Positions 1 through 12,956 of a DNA stretch of 64,000 nt are shown here, in pieces; the first letter of the stretch is position 1; every line of letters begins with the position of its first letter. Position numbers and translations under genes: made by a program. The notes under the pieces were generated by a model. It ran no database searches and was not told the DNA's origin. It was given only the letters and a program-made list of their open reading frames with translations. The stretch lies in NCBI RefSeq assembly GCF_041296385.1, contig NC_091014.1, forward strand, positions 12,189,578 through 12,253,577, in the 5' to 3' direction. The stretch is from Aphelocoma coerulescens. Lineage: Eukaryota > Chordata > Aves > Passeriformes > Corvidae.

Positions 1-1194
1 ATAAGTGTGAGCTCTTTGTGTGAACATTACTGTTTTGGATTAACTGAATTTAGTTTAAATATTCTGAACCAGTTTATACCAAATGGAAATAAAGACATTA
101 CTGGACTGCAGTAGTTGCTCATATACAGTTTTCAATGTTCCACATTTAAGTGTACAACTTAAGATAGCCTAATTTTAGACTTTGGACTGTGTATGATGCC
201 ATTCCACAGTACATCAGATATTTGAGACAATGTTTTCTGGGGTTGCATTTGGTTCCTCCTCATCTATTTCTCCTTAAAAAATTCAGCACTGAGCAGAGGC
301 ATTTGTTAAAATTAAAGAGCCAGGAAACTACTTTCACAACTATCAACAGCAGATAGACACTTGGAGTTTACAAATGTCAACATGCAGAAGCTGTTGAAAT
401 CAGTTGGAAAATGCTTATCAACATTACAATTTTGTATCCTGTCCAGCAGACCAAATATTTACAACCAATAGCAAATTTTGTGATAGCTAGTGATTTCCAA
501 CCAAAAGCTCCTCTCTTATTTAAAACAGTAAAAATAGCAGTTTCTTTAGGCTATCTTACAAAGCTAAACATTAAAAGGGTCTGTTAGAGCCAGATTAAAG
601 CTGTTAAAAGCTGTAAAATAATAGGGTTTTCTGCAAGCCACTGTCTTGTAATCTATTTGGGACAGTAAAGAAGCTTCTTTGCACTCAGACTGCCAAAGAA
701 AACTTTTTTTTCTCACAAACATTGTGTGTTTAAGCTCAATGAAATTCTTTTTAGATGAAATTATTGTCACAGTTTTGATTTTTTTTTTCACCCATGGGAA
801 TTTACTTATCTTTAATAAAGATATGTGTCAAGATATTGTCCACCCATATGCTGCTTTATGAGGGACTCTTGGAAACTTTGAGGTAGAAGCACAGAGCTGG
901 TGACTGCAGAGGATATTTTTACACAAATGTCGGGGGCATCGAGGTCCTCTGAATGTAAAAGATGTCTGAAGCCTTTGAGGAGAAATGAGATGTGCACTTT
1001 TGTCATTGGTTTAAAAGGAGCAGGGCTGGGTCCTGATGAAGCAAGAGCAGGATGGCAGTAGACTGCTTTTCCTCATGCAGTAGCAGTGATGGAAAAGACC
1101 AAAGAACTGCACAGGCAGCTGATCCACCCCAGGAGCGCCAGTGCCAGGGAAACAAGGCACATCACTGCTCTTGAGCTTCCTGAGGAGCTGCTGA
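1..1194. other. Unique non-coding DNA, nothing recognised
   Basis: AT-rich single-copy-looking sequence. The reading frames present are at most 78 codons, lie on both strands and resemble no family I know. The last 150 bases (about 1040-1194) could be a decayed upstream part of the CR1 that follows, but I cannot align them to it. Confidence 0.5.
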
Positions 1195-1494
1195 GCTCCT
1201 CTTCCTGGTATTCAGTGAAAGGACCTGTGGGACTGGTTCCAGGCTGCCTCAGGGAAGGTTTAGACTGGACATGAGGAAGCCTTTCTTTACAGAGAGGGTG
1301 GTCAAACACCGGATCAGGCTTCCCAGAGAGTTGGTCAATGTCCCCAGTCAGTGTTTAAGAGGCATTTGGACACTGCCCTTAATATTATGCTTTCATTTTT
1401 GTCATCACTGAAGTGGCCAGGCAGTTGGATTAGATGGTCACTGTAGGTCCTTTCCATTTGAAATATTCTAGTCTAGTCTAGTCTAGTCTAGTCT
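1195..1494 (+). mobile_element. CR1 LINE, 3'-terminal fragment
   Basis: The sequence follows the 3' end of an avian CR1 subfamily in order: the segment reading GGCTGCCTCAGGGAAGGTTT, then GAGAGGGTGGTCAAACAC, a GGCATTTGGACA(C/A)TGCCCTTAAT block, and the terminal block ending in CCATTTGAAATATTCTA. It is 5'-truncated, as most CR1 copies are, and contains no coding capacity. The tail is (TCTAG)5 where the family normally carries (ATTCT)n, so the repeat unit seems to have mutated and then expanded. The 5' boundary is approximate. Confidence 0.85.
1467..1494 (+). repeat. (TCTAG)5 pentanucleotide tail of CR1
   Basis: Five perfect TCTAG units followed by TCT sit directly at the CR1 3' end. The subfamily tail is usually (ATTCT)n, so this is a variant pentamer array. 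Confidence 0.95.
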
Positions 1495-3891
1495 TTCTAT
1501 CTCCTCAAAGACCCTCTTTTATTTCAAAGGTTATTTTCCCTCCTCACGGAAAGTGGAAACCACTCACAGAGTGGTTATTTTCCACTCCACCATGGCATGT
1601 GGAGTGATTCAGAAGATACTAGGGAGAAAGAAAGCTTTACCAAGCTGTTTGCCTCTCACCAAAGTATTGAGTTCCATCTATTTCTCAGGGTTGGAATGGA
1701 ATCCTGTTTATACCGTGATTCTCTAGAATTTGATGAAAGAGATTATGTTGTTAGATACAACCCCAATCTCCACCCTTGAGATCCTGGAAAGTAGGTAGAA
1801 AGTAGGTCTCTCAGTTTCAGTCAGGAACTCAGCAAATTCACTTTTTAAAATAAAATAAAAATTTAATTCTCATACTATTTTTTTCAGAATATGACTTATT
1901 CTTTGAGCTCTGCCAGGGAGAGGGGTAACAGTAGTTCAGTAGATGAAAATAAATTATTCTCTGATTTTATCATCATTTTTTAGCAACATAAGTCCTTTGA
2001 CTTCCCTGGTAGATATGTTCTGAAACCTCATTACAAAGCTTTGCTAGCTCTCATCTTGTGTACATTAGACCCAGCTCCAAGTGGAACAGCAGAATAGAGA
2101 GAATATTGCATGTATTCAAATACCTCATGTTCATGTCCCCAAAATTTCACTCATCAGGCAAGCCCATGAGAGCTCGTTAACACAAAGCCTGCTTCTTGGC
2201 TTGGTCTGTCAGCTTGATGCCACTGAACCCATGGAGTTACTCCAGAGCAAGACTGATGTAACAAAGTGAAGAGAAAACCTCCTCTCATTATCCACATCTT
2301 GTCACTTTTTCTAAAAAATGTATACATTTCTTCTCTCTTGCTGTGAGAAATTTGTATTGGCTGGGAATGAGACTTAGGGTTTATAATATGACTGCAATAT
2401 TATTCTTTCCCTTTTTTGTTTTTCCATAACCAAAGTTAAGCTGAAATTGAATATCGAACAGTTACATTTCAACTGTAGAAGTCACCTTTACTTTTTATCT
2501 TTTATGCTTAGCTGGGAAGGGGTGCCAGAATCACGATTGTCTCCCAGCATTAGTGGAGAAAATCCAGAGCCATTTTTGCAGACTGTGATTGTGTTATCCT
2601 TTTTTGGCCACTCAGCCCACTTTATGTCAGCACCTGTAATAGTTCTGCTCCCACTAGGCTGTGGTCAAGTGATGTAAAATGAATTTAAGCAGAATCCAGT
2701 TTTGTTCCTGGCACAGGCAAATTCTGGAAGCAGGATACCTTTCTTCTCAAGGGGATCTGAGAAGTCTTCCCTCTCATTTCCCACTAGAGTCAGCTTGGTA
2801 TTATTTGTGTGAAGATACCAAAGCAGTCTTGGGAAAAGTAGTAGGCTATGTCTTTTCTCAGTTATCTGGAGTATGTCCTGCAAGAAATTGTAAAACATGA
2901 AGATCCTTTGGTTTTCTTTATTGTCAATGTTTATGTTATCTCTGTTGTTGTAGCAGTTTGCAACAGCTGTGAAACCCCAACACAGAGATATTCCTGGAAT
3001 AATTATCTCCTGCTACAGTCTAATCAGAGTAGAGAATGTGACTGGGTCAAGGCTCTGGAGTTTTTTAAGATGAGATCCGTGTGATGATAAATAATGTATG
3101 TGTCTAATGTGTTGCAACAAGATGTAAAGGAAAATTAATTCCAGAGGCAGTTTTTATTATTTTTGAGTCTGTAACCTGTCATCTTCACTGTGAATCAAAT
3201 GCCAAATTACAGCTAAAATCCTGTTCTGCAAATGAAATCCTTTAGTCATGCTAATTTTAATTTTAAATTTAATTGTTTGCATTTTACAACTCTTAGTATT
3301 AGCCTGCAAGCCAGTTATACCTCCTAAATTTTAAGACACACAAAAAACTCTTTTCCTATTCTACTGCAGATGTAAATCATGATGCCACAGCTTTACCTCA
3401 AGTGCTTTTCAGGAAGGCTGTGGGTAATGAACCGAGGAGGAAAGTGGGCCTACTGAGAAGGCCTGTAGGAAGCAGAAGAACTAAGGCAGGAAGGATCTGG
3501 AGACATATCTAGAGATATATTATGTAGGCTACAAAGCCATAGAAAACCGAGTTTCATCAGTTCTACCAGAACAGTTTGTTTCTACAGGAAGATAAATCCA
3601 TGTAAGCAATAAAGTTAAAGAGTTGCTCAGGTTCAGCAAGCCATCAGTGGGGTCTGGTGCCCCTTTGGACTGCGAGCATGTACAGCTGCTGCGTCTCAGA
3701 CCTGGGAACAGCAACTTCCTGCCACCTTTAACACTATCTAGATGAAATGCTCCTCTTACACCACAAGTTTTGGATCTGGTCCTCAGCTCATCTTGTTAAA
3801 GCTTCAAAATTACTTTAAGGTACTTCACCAGCCAAAAACACTAAAAGATTTACCTTCTCTTTAAAGAAATTGCTTTGGAATGAAATACAAC
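1495..3891. other. Unique non-coding DNA, nothing recognised
   Basis: No repeat family, RNA gene or conserved exon is recognised. Frames of up to 78 codons occur on both strands around 2.45-3.08 kb, overlap one another and look like chance openings. No splice-site pair frames any of them convincingly. Confidence 0.5.
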
Positions 3892-3913
3892 TTTTTTTTT
3901 TTTTTTTTTTTTT
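3892..3913 (+). repeat. Poly-T tract (T22)
   Basis: Uninterrupted run of 22 T. There is no retroposed body with an A-tail on the opposite strand that I can identify next to it. Confidence 0.95.
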
Positions 3914-5512
3914 CACAGCATGAATCAATTTTAAACAGTATTTTATTACAGGAAATGAAACATACCAGGTGAAGCTGCAACATGCTTTTTAAATTGGCAA
4001 AATTAATCAAGCTCCAAATTTGACAAGTCAGTAGAGTTAATATAACTAGAGTTTCAGAAAGTGCCCACTAGTGAATACCATTCAAGACTGTTACTTTCCA
4101 AATGGGAAACAGAACTCAAGCCATTTAGATATCATCTCCTGCATGCTGTATCCCCTTGCTCCCAAAGAGGTTACAGTCCTGCATTCCATAACAAGTGACT
4201 GGCCATGTACAAACAGCATAGGTTAATCTTTTGCTCTAAAAATTCTCTAGCTCCAGGCAGACCTCTGTCTGGAACAACTGTGGAAGTGGGTTTAGGTGAC
4301 CTTGATGTGTATAACACCAGGCACAAAACTAATCATCTGAGAATATATATCTAAATCTAAACTACCACAGCTAAATGCTAGAGCTCTATGTTCAGCTGAA
4401 ATTTTTTGAACATATTTGCACACCAGCTTGGCTAATATCTAATTTTAACAGCAGAAGTTCTGCTAATTAGTTCATTATTCAGCAACTCAGCCTTTGGAAA
4501 CCCTCTTCCCATTGCATTAGCTATAAGATGCAGAGACCGGCTTATGAGAAGGCAAGTTATCTGGAGAGGGAAAAATAACTGGTATCACAGCACACAGCTC
4601 AACTATTGATCTGGCAGCTGATAGTTTTAAATCTCTAACAGGACATTTCTAATAGCCTAAATAAGACACAGCTGAAAATATTTATTAGAGAAAGGAGAAT
4701 GGAGGAAGAGAAGATGACAATATTCATTGCCTCATTCAGAACATGGAATAAATGAAAAGTTAAGAGTGCGCATAAATGAGAGAGTTGACAGGAACATTTA
4801 AGAAGAATGTAAGATATTTGAATTTTTTTCTGTACAGTATTTTTTGAGATAATCCTCAGCTTTTTAACTGACATTAGGTTGTCCTGGGATTCAGTTTCTA
4901 AACTGATAATATGAGCAGAAAAAAGTATTTCTTTAAAAAATTACTCCTTCAGTGAGGGACATTCCTATCACAGAACCAGCAAAGGTGATTGTACCACATG
5001 GTCATGCAGGCCAGTCTGAAAACACATATGCATTTTCACACTGTGAGTATAAAAGTTCATACAAGACCTTGAGCTCCTTGACAAGACAAATTACTCAAAG
5101 GTGGGCAGGGTGCACATGGCTAAATTAAACATTCCGATTGAAGGAAATTACTGGTGTTGACCACCCACTATAGGAGCACTAAAGTCAACATGTACATGGA
5201 CATCTTACTCTGAAGATTCCCAAACACCTGAATTTCTGCTTTTATGCATATCAAGGGTCACATCTGTGCCAAAACCTGTGCACCAACCTCCCACTCAGCT
5301 GGGAGCAGGACTGGAAGCCCAAGGGACTCTGCAAAGATTTTATTTCTCTAAAATTGTAGCTCCAGCTACATCCCTTCAAAATAGACCTGCAGGAGGCATT
5401 TGCCTCTAGACTGCTGTTTTGATAGTGGGGTACCAGGGTCTGAAGTCAGAGGTGGGAGTGTTCCCCTCTTTCTGATGATGCTGTTCAACAGATGATTGGG
5501 CTATACTGGGGG

Positions 5513-5558
5513 CAAGGGAACATAACTCAGTACCACAGTTCCACCAAGGGAACATAAC
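5513..5558 (+). repeat. 14-bp direct repeat
   Basis: CAAGGGAACATAAC occurs at 5513-5526 and again at 5545-5558. It looks like a small local duplication. No mobile element lies between the copies. Confidence 0.9.
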
Positions 5559-6283
5559 CACAGCAGTTACTATGATCCCATGGGATAATAGAAATTACAG
5601 AACTGATAGAGTTACCTAGTTACTAAGCAGACTTTTCCTAGTTCCAAGTGGATTTAGAGAATCTCACATTTCCTACCACAGGCCTCCCTTATTCCTGGTA
5701 AATGTTAGGACATTTCTGAATAAATGTCACCAGGGGCTGAGGTGCTCAGGGGTCAGATATTTCATCAAGGATGGCTGTGTGTCTGGAAATCCACGCACGT
5801 CCAGGGCTCATGTGTAGCGTTACTAGCAAAACATGATTTTTGGAAAGCATTTAGCTCACAAATCCTCTGCTACAAGTCACAATGTACAAGGGGCCTGACC
5901 TACTGTGCAGATACTCAGCATTCACTGCATAGCAGCCTCAAGGGCTAACTATTAAAAGGTTTGTGCATTTGCTTAGATGGGTGTCTTCATTTCAATGGTG
6001 CGAATACTCCTCTGTGCCTCCAACTTTGCACACAGAAAAGCTTCATAAAGCTAGAGCTATTTTTGATGTTTTGGGTAGAATAATATGGGCAATGGAGATG
6101 TTAGTTGCTGTAATCACAAAATAATAATAAATTATTATAGTCTAAGTATCTAAAGTTACGTGTGGGTGATATGCAGGCATACATTTCTCTTAAAGATTGA
6201 AATTACCTATATACTGCAGGAATTTCCAGAATTGAACATAAGATATTAAAAAAAAACAATGTAGACTGCAGTCAGAAGGAAAG

Positions 6284-6315
6284 ACAAACAAACAAACAAA
6301 AAAAAAAAACAAACA
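6284..6315 (+). repeat. (CAAA)n / A-rich simple repeat
   Basis: Four CAAA units run into an A-rich stretch and a further CAAAC unit. This is simple sequence. Confidence 0.9.
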
Positions 6316-7144
6316 CAGAAAGCCTGTGTCTTTCTGCTCTCCATATAATGTAATTCCACATAAATTAATTCTTTAAAAAATAAATTGCAACAAAACCTCC
6401 TGCTATCCTCATTGCAGCTTGAACATGCAGTAAACTGTATACAAATCATAAAATAGTTCTTGATTTAATGGTCTAATGTTTTGGAATTTAGAGGAGGACA
6501 TTTTCTGTGAGTGATGTTGCAGTACATTGCTACACTAAAATATGAACCACTTTTATGAGGCTACACTACAGATCATTTGGATCTTTTTGTAAAACCTCTC
6601 CTGGCAAATGCTCCTATCATATTGATTTTTGAAGAATGCTTCAGATTCTTATGCTCTCATCATGGCTTATTAGCATACAGTAATTCAAAAATACATCTAT
6701 TTTTGGACATGTTTTCTATCAATATTAATTAACTCTTGACTTTGCTAGAATGATTGAGACAGATGACAGTTTTATTTTGCCTTTTGATGGATATCTTGCT
6801 CACAAACTTTGAAGTACATGTGTATATTTTCATGAAGAGAAAAAAAAATCTATTATTGAAATTCTCCTGAGTTTTTAGGCTCAAAACAACAAAAGAAAAA
6901 TGAAGTTGTAGAACTCATATATTTAAAAGCAGAACTGTGAGAGAAAGGATGGTAGAAAAATAATTTCTGTATGTAAATACTGTCATTCTTATGTGCATCA
7001 AAAAGAGGAGTACAAATAAGCAAGGTGAAAGGAAGACTGTGAAATAGAGATTTTACTGATGGCTTGTGAATAGGGAACTCTATGCCCTTAAATAGTGTTC
7101 TCCACAATACAGCGTAGTACTTCTCATTAGAAATCTGCTGTCAG

Positions 7145-7179
7145 CAACAGCCTGAAGGCTTTTGGCCTTCAAGCTGTTG
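7145..7179. repeat. Short hairpin, 14 pairs with one mismatch
   Basis: Arms CAACAGC-C-TGAAGGC (7145-7159) and GCCTTCA-A-GCTGTTG (7165-7179) pair in all positions except 7152/7172, around a 5-base loop. At 35 nt it is shorter than a normal pre-miRNA and the flanks do not extend the stem, so a function is not claimed. Confidence 0.9.
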
Positions 7180-7399
7180 AAATGGAAAGTAAAACAGAAA
7201 TAATACAACCCTCGTGTTTGACAGCTGGGAGCATACTGGGTGCATACAAATTTTAAAATCCAACACAGAAAAGAGGAAAATTCTTAAACAATTCACTTGT
7301 GTACAGTGTACTGGCCAATCACAACTGTTACACTCACGATGAAGAACATAATCTTCTAAGGAATGATCTTGAACTGAAGGTTTAGACCGAAAATATAAA

Positions 7400-7800
7400 A
7401 GGAGCCACTAGAGATGATCTCATCCAGTACCTTGTGGTGCTCTTGAATGAAGCCTTCTTTGATATGTTTATAAAAGCCTGTAAAGAGATTCTGAGCTTTC
7501 TTCTTTTAAATAGATCTTATCTACCTTAAATAGATAATTTTCACAGTGATTAGAAAGTCTTTCCTAATTTCCTTCATTTAAATTCTTCAATGCCAAAAGT
7601 TAATTCACTTTCCTATTTACTTTAGGCATGTAAAAATATAGCTTGTTCTCTTCTAGTATAACCTTTGACAAGTCAGAGTACCATTACTATGATTTTCCCT
7701 TTGTATCTTTCTTAGACCAAACAGAACTAATTCCTTCATGAGTTTGGTTTTGATAGTTTAATTACTGCTCTGGATAATAACGACTATCCTTAGCAAATGC
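7400..7800 (-). mobile_element. Old CR1 LINE 3' fragment, antisense
   Basis: Read on the minus strand this follows the 3' portion of an ancient CR1. The plus-strand order is the 3'-terminal region (GAGATGATCTCATCCAGTAC), then a block equivalent to GTCTTTCCTAATTTCC, then the stretch through CTTTCTTAGACCAAACAGAACT to ATTCCTTCATGAG, and the GTTGCTCTCCTCTGG-like block near 7770. It is heavily diverged, without a clean tail or open frame. It belongs to the older CR1 type rather than the young avian type at 24.2 kb. Both boundaries are approximate. Confidence 0.75.
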
Positions 7801-10800
7801 TATCATTAGTAATGGTGAGATTCTTATTTTTGTCTCAGATTCCCTTTAATAATGCTTGGAAAATGAAAGTTTATCTGATGTCTAAATATGGAAAGAAGTG
7901 GAGTGTTTGCAGGTAGTCAGAATAAAACTTCAGTTACCAAAAAACCTTACTATTACAATTTTAGTAGGATTGCTGCTTATTGTCCTGTGTTTGTAGGATT
8001 TCTCTTGACATGTCCATTTCTGGCCCTACCATCTGAAACTGTTTTGGTGTACAGGTGACCTGCAACACAGATAACATGTTGGAGTGCCATGCTTAGAAAA
8101 GATTTTGTTTATCTTCTGGCGTGGAAGATAAAGGAACTGTCTATCAGTATCTTCCTCACCAATAATTTAGATTTCTCATCATTTTTGTAACTTTGCAGTA
8201 TTGTAGCTTGTAATAGTTTAATAATTGAAACTTTTGTAGTATTTAATAAAGGCCCTTAAAACTGAATGTATCCAACTTCAAGACATTGCTCATTTTAGTG
8301 CCAAGATCAAGCCCTTCCAGGACTGACACATGGTTTGAACTACCTCATCCTTCATTAAAACATGGCATCACTCAAAAAAACCCCTGGAAATGCCTCTTGC
8401 ACACTACGTCCTTCAAGGTGGAAATAAAAAACAAAGAAAAAGTCCCAAACCAAATGAAAAGCTTTGCCTGTAACTGCTTACTTTGTCTTAACAAGCATAT
8501 CAACATACCCTCTAGAACAGGGGACAGCCTTGACCATAGAAGGCCACACCCTTTGTTATTATTTCTTACAAATATGGTACTCTACATCCTGTCAGCATGA
8601 ACTTGTGTTAGTGCATGATTTTCTTTTGCTCCTAGTCTCATTAATGTCTTCAAAGCAATAGGAGGGATTTAAATCCAGAGTGGGTTAGAAAAACCAGCCT
8701 GTTGGTCACTATTAAAATTTCTCATGTCTGCTGAGCTTTCAAAAAAAAGACAGAGATTTGATGGAGGAAAGAAGGAGATCAATTCACAAAGTTGCTGGGA
8801 ACAATGTCAGTCATGAGCTGGAGGTTTTGGCAACAGCTGATTTGTAGATCACTGTTCCTTTGGAATTTTCGCTGTGAATGGAAACTTCTAAATCATTCTG
8901 AAGATACTGGCTCTTTGAATTTACAGAGTTGGATCTTAAAAATAATATGATTTATTAATAATGAAATTAAGAGTAAGAGGATGAGAGTATTTGCATTATT
9001 AGACTAAATTAGTGCTGTCCAGAATAAGCTCCTGTGAGCTTCCTTGTGTCAAAGGAAGAGTTTCCTTCACTTTCCAACAGAGAGGCCCAGGGAGAGATCA
9101 TCCCACTATACATGGTCTTCTCAGTTTCTTAAAATAAATAAGAGAGATTCAAGCTAAGAGCAGAGAAACACTGTCCTGTCACCAGTGCACAAAATTATGA
9201 TAGTCAATGCAGCTTTAAAGAAATTCTGATGTGGACATAAACTGAATGCAAAGCACTCTTGGGTCAGAGACTTTTTCTTCCACAAAAGCAATATTTACAA
9301 GGCAGCCAGAGTTTGGGGGAAACAAAAGATGCTACAACAAGTACATTAATCAATGTTGGGGCTTGGATTTGTGCTCAAATATGTAAGCGGAGAAACCTAC
9401 CACTCACCCCAGAAAAGAAAGCCAATTCTATTGCCCACAGAGAAGTCAGTTTATCCTGCCAGTAGAGGACATTATTCTATTTAATAATTTTAGGTGGGTT
9501 TTTTATAGTATTCTAAATTCAAAATGGGAGAAAAAAAGTAAATTAGATGGGGTTTTTTTAATTAGATTGGTGACTATCTGCTGGATTTTTTTATTCAATA
9601 GATATCATAGAAGTGAAATCCATTAGATTCTAAAGAAAAAAAGACTTCTTCCTTCAGGGTTTATACCACCACTTGTTGTATATTGACTATTTTGAGCTAG
9701 CACCATCTATCACTTTAATCAGGCAATGTAATTCACTCTTTTCATTCTATATGACAGCATTCAAAATCCCAACAAACTTTAAGGAAAAAACAATATACAG
9801 CCTCCAGGGAAAACTTTGTATGCCTTTAATATGTGCTTTTATATGCCAGCATCTTTACTATGCTGAGCCTGAAGAAATGTTACCTGTCAGCTCATACTTT
9901 GGGAGGGTAGAAAGATGATCTTTTCAAAGGCTGAGATGTGTATTGGGGTCGAATTGCCTTTAAACACTTTCTCCCCCAAAGAAAACCTATTGTACTGATC
10001 AAACCAATTGTTTGACAGATGCATGTATAGTGCCTTTCAAGCACAAGCTGCTGGGCCTCTGGTTAGAATTCCTAAGAGGAATTTTATGACTGATGTGTTA
10101 GGGAAGAAATCAGGCTACATGGTCACTATAGTGTAATCTGTCCATAAAATTTTCAAATCTGTGAGTGTAGCCCGAAACATGCAAAGAGAAACTAAAATAA
10201 ACATGTGGAGTAAAGAAAGGCAAAAATCCATAAAGTGACTATCTTTTAGGTTTGGGATTTTCTTCTGGAAAATATTACTTCCTTCTTTTTCCAGAAGCAA
10301 TTATTTGCGTTGGCTTAAAATAAATAATCTTCCTAACCTTCGTTGTTAAACACCAGGATTTTCAGCATTTGCTGGAAAGTGGAAAAAATTGAAAGTATAT
10401 GATGGAGCAAGAGTCAAAAGGACCCTTGAAATTAAATGGCAGTATGATTACTGACAAAAATAATTATTATAAAAATGACAATGTCATAAAAGAAGAATGG
10501 GCCAAGAAGCACTGATGTATGTTTTCACTTCAACTTGAAAAATACCAACAAAATTATTCAAAAACTGGGAAAAATTAGAATAAAATATTTTGGAAATGTA
10601 TTAAATGGTAGAATTCAGTAGACAAATCTGGTAAGTTTGAAACCATGAAGGGTTTAAGTATCAGCCAGTGAATACATCTGAGTTGGAAAAGACAGAATTA
10701 ATGACAGTATAGACAGGAATCAATAAATCTTAAAATCATAATTTTTTGTGTCATAAAAAAATACTGTAGAATCTATTCTAAATATGCGTGCAAAAAATAC

Positions 10801-11939
10801 TTCCTATTAGGTATCATGTAAAATTATAATACAGAGTTACTGCAAAGTAATTCAGAACTGGTGATATGGCCAATCTTGAGTAACTGTGCAAATCCTGCTG
10901 GAGTGATACAGGAGAACTGTTAATTAATACTAAATTTTTACATCACCTGAATTAACTGAAAATATGTTGCACTGTAAAAACAAATGGAAAAAATGGGGAA
11001 AAAAGTGCATTGGCCTTAGTAATCAAAACAACCTTCTGTGGAGTGCAGTTGTTTACTGAACCATAGCTATAGAGCTTATTGCATCTGGTGGAATGGCTGC
11101 AAATAGAAATTCCCTGTAATATATGAAGGGACTTGATTCAGGACAGTGCTTTAGAAACAAATGCTCCTTAAAAGGCTGGGTGAAACTCAGAATGCAGATC
11201 CCCAAAAAGAGTGCAAAGGTCCAGCCAGGGACATTAGTGCAATGCCTAAACTTGTCTTGAGGTCACTTGAGACCTTGATAGTTTTGCTACAATGGTGTGC
11301 TTTAAAGTCACATGAAATTTCCCTCTAAAAAAATTGCTACACAAATGAGCCTATAGCTGAAAGGCAATCATTTAAAACACATCAGACAAGGCAAAATGAA
11401 GGAGGGTAGAAATAGTTGACCATGGTCTTAAAAAATTGGTGGTAAAAAATATTTTCCATTCATCATGACCTTTTCTAGAAATCATCATGATACCATTAAA
11501 AAAAATGCAAGAAATCAACTTTGCAGGAGCCACACTACAGCAAATAATTTTTTTCATATATAGGTTTGCACACATAAGAATAATTAATTTACATTAACAA
11601 GTGTGTAAGGCAATGAATGGTCTGTATGCTTTGCTTCTACTGTTGTGGGCTCTTGTCTTTAACCTGGTGTTTACCCTTTCTCTGGGATTCTCCCAGGTGT
11701 GACTTTTCTCTTTATTTGAATTAATGGTTCCGGTGGTGGTGGTGTGCAAAAAATGACTCCTGGCTGATTCCACAGTGGAACATAGAGTAAAAGCATAAGT
11801 AATTGTAGTTTCATTCAAAAAAAAAGTGTTTGGTGTCAAATTCAAATAAAAAATAAACAAAACAACCCAACAAGTTAGAGATAAGGAATTCTAATCATTC
11901 AGCTTGACAAGTCAAATGTGTAAAGACTATCTTAGTGAA
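7801..11939. other. Unique or unrecognisably decayed DNA
   Basis: No confident element. The stretch around 10380-10960 is A-rich on the plus strand and may be a very old LINE relic, but no block can be aligned by eye. Reading frames reach 104 codons (8286-8600) without recognisable content. Confidence 0.45.
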
Positions 11940-12956
11940 TTCTGTGGGAAAGAATTCCTACATCTAATAGAACCTACAAAAATAGAGAAATGTTTTATTG
12001 TAACAAAGATTGACAGAGTAGTTATCAAAGGTTCATTGTTAAAATGAAAGGGTTTAGTGCATGGGGTTCTGAAAAAGTGTTCTGTGGATGGAAACTAATT
12101 GGTATTTTCAAGAATGACTTGAATGATGGAATTAAGCATGTTTCTCACATTTGCTAATGACATCACCCTGGATGAAACAGCAAGTACATTCACCTGGAAT
12201 TCAAACAACCTTGATAATTAATGAAATCACCTGAAGAAACATAAGGGTTTCTATGAAACAGGAACCAGAGCAAGATACTGATTATAGGGCAGGAGAAATC
12301 AGCTACAAAAACCTAGAAAGGGGACAACTGATTAGGGAGTAGTTTTGCAGCAATATATCACTTAGAGAGGTTTGCAAACTGAACCTAGATCAATCAAACT
12401 TTCCTGATGCAAAAAAAAAAAAAGACAAATACTGTCCAAGACGTACATGCAGGAACACAGTTACCAAAGTATTTGAATCAACATCCTGGAAGACTCAGCT
12501 GATGGACATTCTTGGGCTCAAGTCTGGCAAGAGTCAGTTCGACGGAGTTTGGAGAAGAGCAGTGAGACAAATCCATAGTCATGCACACAAGTTCACCTTG
12601 GGGAAAAAAGTGGGACTGGCTGGCCAGAGGAAGAGGCAGCTGAGTGGCACCTCCGTAATTACTCAAAATTGCAAAACGTTGCTGCAGAGAGAAAGGGAGC
12701 AACCTATTATTCATGTTATTGGTGAAAAAGACAAGCAGTAATCAGCTTAAATTCAAGTAAGAAACATTAAAATTAAACAGCAGAAATAGTTTTGGTAGAA
12801 ACAATAGTGAAATACTGAACTTTAGTAGATTTGGTAACCTGTGTAACTGGAGATCTCTAAGAGCACATTAGACAACCATGTTGCAGTGGTCCTGGTTTGG
12901 GACAGGGAAATGAGCTACATGACCTCTTGGGGCCCTTTTAGCCTTCTGATTCTATA
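11940..12956 (+). mobile_element. Ancient CR1 LINE, reverse-transcriptase to 3' end
   Basis: Colinear with the last kilobase of an old CR1. GAGTAGTTATCAAAGGTTCA and a GGGTTTAGTG block precede the 'FINDLDDG'-like region at about 12110, then the catalytic box, then a diverged thumb/3' region, then ATTAGACAACCATG and the terminal CATGACCTCTTGGGGCCC...CTGATTCTATA (12880-12956). The catalytic FADD box reads FAND at 12150-12161, so the first aspartate is lost. Stops and indels interrupt every frame, making this a dead relic. The 5' boundary is approximate. Confidence 0.85.
12411..12423 (+). repeat. Poly-A tract inside CR1 relic
   Basis: Run of 13 A within the decayed CR1; simple-sequence expansion after insertion. 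Confidence 0.85.

Larger units (their letters stand above)
3914..7144. other. Unique non-coding DNA with minor repeats
   Basis: Apart from the direct repeat at 5513-5558 and the A-rich tract at 6284-6315, nothing is recognised. The sequence is AT-rich with short frames of up to 84 codons only. Confidence 0.5.
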
